Assembly (NCBI GenBank): GCA_003427395.1
Contig: BFEA01000797.1
Location: 31,020 to 60,405 of the forward strand
Origin: Chara braunii
Lineage: Eukaryota > Streptophyta > Charophyceae > Charales > Characeae
Direction of reading: 5' to 3'
Length of the DNA stretch: 29,386 nucleotides
Shown here: one piece after another, positions 1 through 29,386 of the stretch
Layout: every line of letters begins with the position of its first letter
Position numbering within the stretch: the first letter of the stretch is position 1
Translations under genes and position numbers: made by a program
Notes under the pieces: model-generated
The model's database searches: none
What the model was told of the DNA's origin: nothing
What the model saw: only the letters and a program-made list of their open reading frames with translations

Positions 1-1220
1 AAAAAAAAAAAAAAAACACACAAATCCAAGCTGCCAAGTCCGAGAAGATAAAGACCCTCACCACCGCTCCGACTTGCCAAAAGCGTTCGTTTCACATTGC
101 ATTCATTCACTTCTCGACTCCAATTAGATTCTCATAGCGACACTTGACCGGTGGTAGAAAGGTGGTAGCAGTACCGTAGTACACTGCAATTCACATCCAT
201 GGTAGAGAATCCATGATGGTAGAGATTAGACACATTCAGGCACCACTTTCAAACGGCCGCAGCCGCTGTCTCTTCTTCTGCACACGAATACCTCCTCCAC
301 TCACATGAAACTAGTTGGTTGGTTGGTCTCATCATATCTCCCCCGAGAGGGTTATCATCACATCCTAATTCACCTTCTCAGCTTAAACCAAAATCCTTCC
401 CCCCCCTCTCCCCCCGCCCACCCCCCCCAAAAAGAAAACAAAACAAAACAAAATCCGAAATCCTTCACAAGAATCTCATCTACATTTCAGTACCACTACT
501 TCCTTCCTACTCCTGCTCCTCACTAACTGACCACTGTTAGGTCCACAGCTGCTTTGCTTTGTCACCCAGCCCCTCCAAATGTGTTCTTCTTCAAACATCA
601 ATTTTATGGAGACGACTTCTTATAATACTAGCAACTAACGAGCAGTTGTCCAAACTGCAGGTTGGCTTCGGGCTAGATCCAAAAAAAACTTTGCCCCCCA
701 AAAGAAGAATGCTTCCCAAACTAGGACTGAACTCCTCAACTGAATCCAAAATATTTTCCAAGAACCAAGAAAGAAAGAAAGAAAAAAATAAAAAAAAATC
801 GACTGAATTTGAGTACGACAGTACTGCTGCTGCTGCTGCAGCGCTGCTATAGTAGCCTCTCACGAGCTGGAGCGGCTTTGCCAGCGTGCAAATGTTGAAC
901 TTCCATGATATCCAAACTGCTGCAACTTTTGGCTTCAAACGACCAGAGAGCTGGTTCTCTTAGCGAAGTGCAGCAAGTCCTTTGCTTGCAGTTGCTTCGT
1001 CTTCATCAGGTTGAAGTAGTGAAAGCCGACTGCGGTTACCGGAGATCGGCGGCAGGCGCCCAATCAATCAGCTGTTGCAGTTGACGCTCGAGGGAGGGGG
1101 GAAAGGGTGTTTTGTTTTTGATCGCTACGGGGAAAATGATGACGAGAAAAAAACAAAAACGAACGAAAGCTGTTCAAAAAATTCTAAGAATAAAAGACAC
1201 TACAAAAGGAACACATATCA

Positions 1221-1300
<80 letters not shown>

Positions 1301-2241
1301 AGTGACGACCTGAAGAGGACGGTGGTGATAACAAAGAAGGCACGTAGCATTGAATCTACAACGTAAATCACACAGACACACACACACACAGAGGATGCTT
1401 ATGAGGTGGATTTCCTTGCCGAGAACGCTGCCAGTTCTACATACACTCATATAGTCAACCTAGCAAACGAGGCATGCTGTGTGTACAGAGGGCCGAGGCG
1501 CAAAAAAAAAAAAAAAAACATACGCACAAAACTACCGAGAAACACTACATCCCTACAGCTGCCGCTTCACCAAAAGGCAGCGAGTTTGTGCTATTCCTCC
1601 TATTCAAGAGCCTAATATGGAATGCTAAGGAAAGACGGACATTATATATAATCCTTAATCACATGCCACTGAGGGCTATACAACTCGCGCAGTCACTCTT
1701 TTTCCTCCACGTATCCGGCCGCAATAGCGTCCGCATTCAGTCAAAAAGCTTGTGCGAGAGTATGCTCCAAGGAACCGTCGGAATCCCCCCCCCCCCCCCC
1801 TGTACGTCTATCCCCTCCTTGCTCCCCCAAAAGACAGATCAAGTCGGGACCTGCCTGTACTCGGAAGTTAAAAAGCGCTGGGAACAGCGTCGGCGGTCAC
1901 TGCGCTGTGGTGTAGCAGCAGCACCATCCGCCGAGTGCACTTGGAACAGCAGTGACCATCATGGGCTTGACGCTGCACATCCCCTTTCGTCCGCTCCGGT
2001 GAGTGGACAAGCTCAAGCTCAAGCTCACCGGTCAGCAGCATGGTCTGTTCGTTGGTTGATTGGTCCTTCTATCTGTTGGCGCACATCACATCCTGTCCGT
2101 CCCTTCTGTTCATCCGTTTCCCTCTCCATTTGAAATCTCATGTCTTGGAATTCCTGACTGCATTAGAGTGATGTGACGTACAACGGATTGTACGGGAGTA
2201 GTACCTGTGGTGCGCTCAAACAGCAGACTCTGGGAGCCAGC
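1..2241. other. Region downstream of the myosin stop codon; no gene seen
   Basis: It should contain the myosin 3' UTR, but I see no AATAAA on the minus strand, so the transcript end cannot be placed. It holds simple repeats (GA, CA, A and C runs) and short unconvincing open frames with no family resemblance on either strand. Confidence 0.6.
1225..1298 (+). repeat. (GA)n microsatellite
   Basis: About 37 uninterrupted GA units downstream of the gene. The short open frames across it are repeat translations. Confidence 0.98.
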
Positions 2242-29098
<26,857 letters not shown>

Positions 29099-29289
29099 CT
29101 GGGAAGTACGAGGAAATGAAGGATACGACATGATTCACAATGGCAGCAAACAGTTAGGACCTGGAAATTGGACATCCTGACACATTTTGTCAATTCATTG
29201 CAAAACATCTTAAGACTTGAATACATCAATATATTTGCTCTCTGAGAGATGTGGAAAGCAGCCGAGACTCTCCTTCCTTACATCCTTCC

Positions 29290-29290
<1 letters not shown>

Positions 29291-29364
<74 letters not shown>

Positions 29365-29370
29365 CTCTCT
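29291..29370 (+). repeat. (CT)n microsatellite at the contig end
   Basis: About 40 CT units with one break, running into adapter sequence. It is the only long CT array on the plus strand; the others are GA. Confidence 0.95.
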
Positions 29371-29386
29371 TATACACATCTAGATG
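29366..29386 (+). other. Residual Nextera mate-pair junction adapter
   Basis: TCTCTTATACACATCT followed by AGATG equals 21 consecutive bases of the Nextera mate-pair junction (two mosaic ends joined head to head). It is not genomic sequence. Confidence 0.93.

Overview
This is nuclear DNA from a eukaryote with long, repeat-rich introns. Nearly the whole window is one gene read on the minus strand: the neck and tail of a class XI (plant myosin V-like) myosin heavy chain. I assembled 22 exons from splice-site, frame and family evidence, running from 29098 down to the stop codon at 2244-2242. The motor domain and most IQ motifs lie upstream, beyond the right edge of the window. Two things point to the green lineage: the tail ends in a dilute (DIL) cargo-binding domain with the plant myosin XI C-terminal signature (EPPQLL then FQFLL), and a retroposed U6 snRNA copy has the plant-type 5' stem and 3' end. 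The mix of long introns, abundant dinucleotide repeats and a myosin XI of unusual length would fit a streptophyte alga such as a charophyte, but the species assignment is inference.

Layout along the protein (right to left in the window): the last two IQ motifs (29098-28979); a coiled coil (28277 to about 24400); a giant 2.4-kb exon (25095-22713) that adds 14 YPG repeats of about 12 residues, a polyQ/Met/Gly prion-like stretch and MDRG repeats; two microexons (20463-20425, 19837-19787); an 843-nt exon (18959-18117) that is almost pure Arg/Asp/Glu/Ser with a dozen RRxS kinase-type motifs, continued by two smaller exons (17640-17593, 17165-16929); a linker helix (16039-15893); then eleven short exons of the DIL domain (14954-2242). 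The visible part encodes about 1,845 residues. Ordinary plant myosin XI proteins are about 1,500 residues in total, so roughly 1,000 residues of low-complexity sequence have been inserted between the coiled coil and the cargo domain. Of the 21 introns, 18 are phase 0, 3 are phase 2 and none is phase 1.

The introns hold microsatellites (mostly TG and CT repeats when read on the sense strand), two copies of a small foldback element, a U6 retropseudogene with a 16-bp target-site duplication and A tail, a U2 snRNA-like fragment, tRNA-like SINE pieces, a tiny retroposed fragment with its own target duplication, and several segmental tandem duplications, one of which carries an extra copy of a splice-donor region. 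There is an assembly gap at 11460-11892 and single Ns inside four microsatellites. The last 21 bases match the Nextera mate-pair junction adapter, so the right edge is an assembly artefact. No second protein-coding gene is supported; 1-2241 is downstream of the myosin stop codon.
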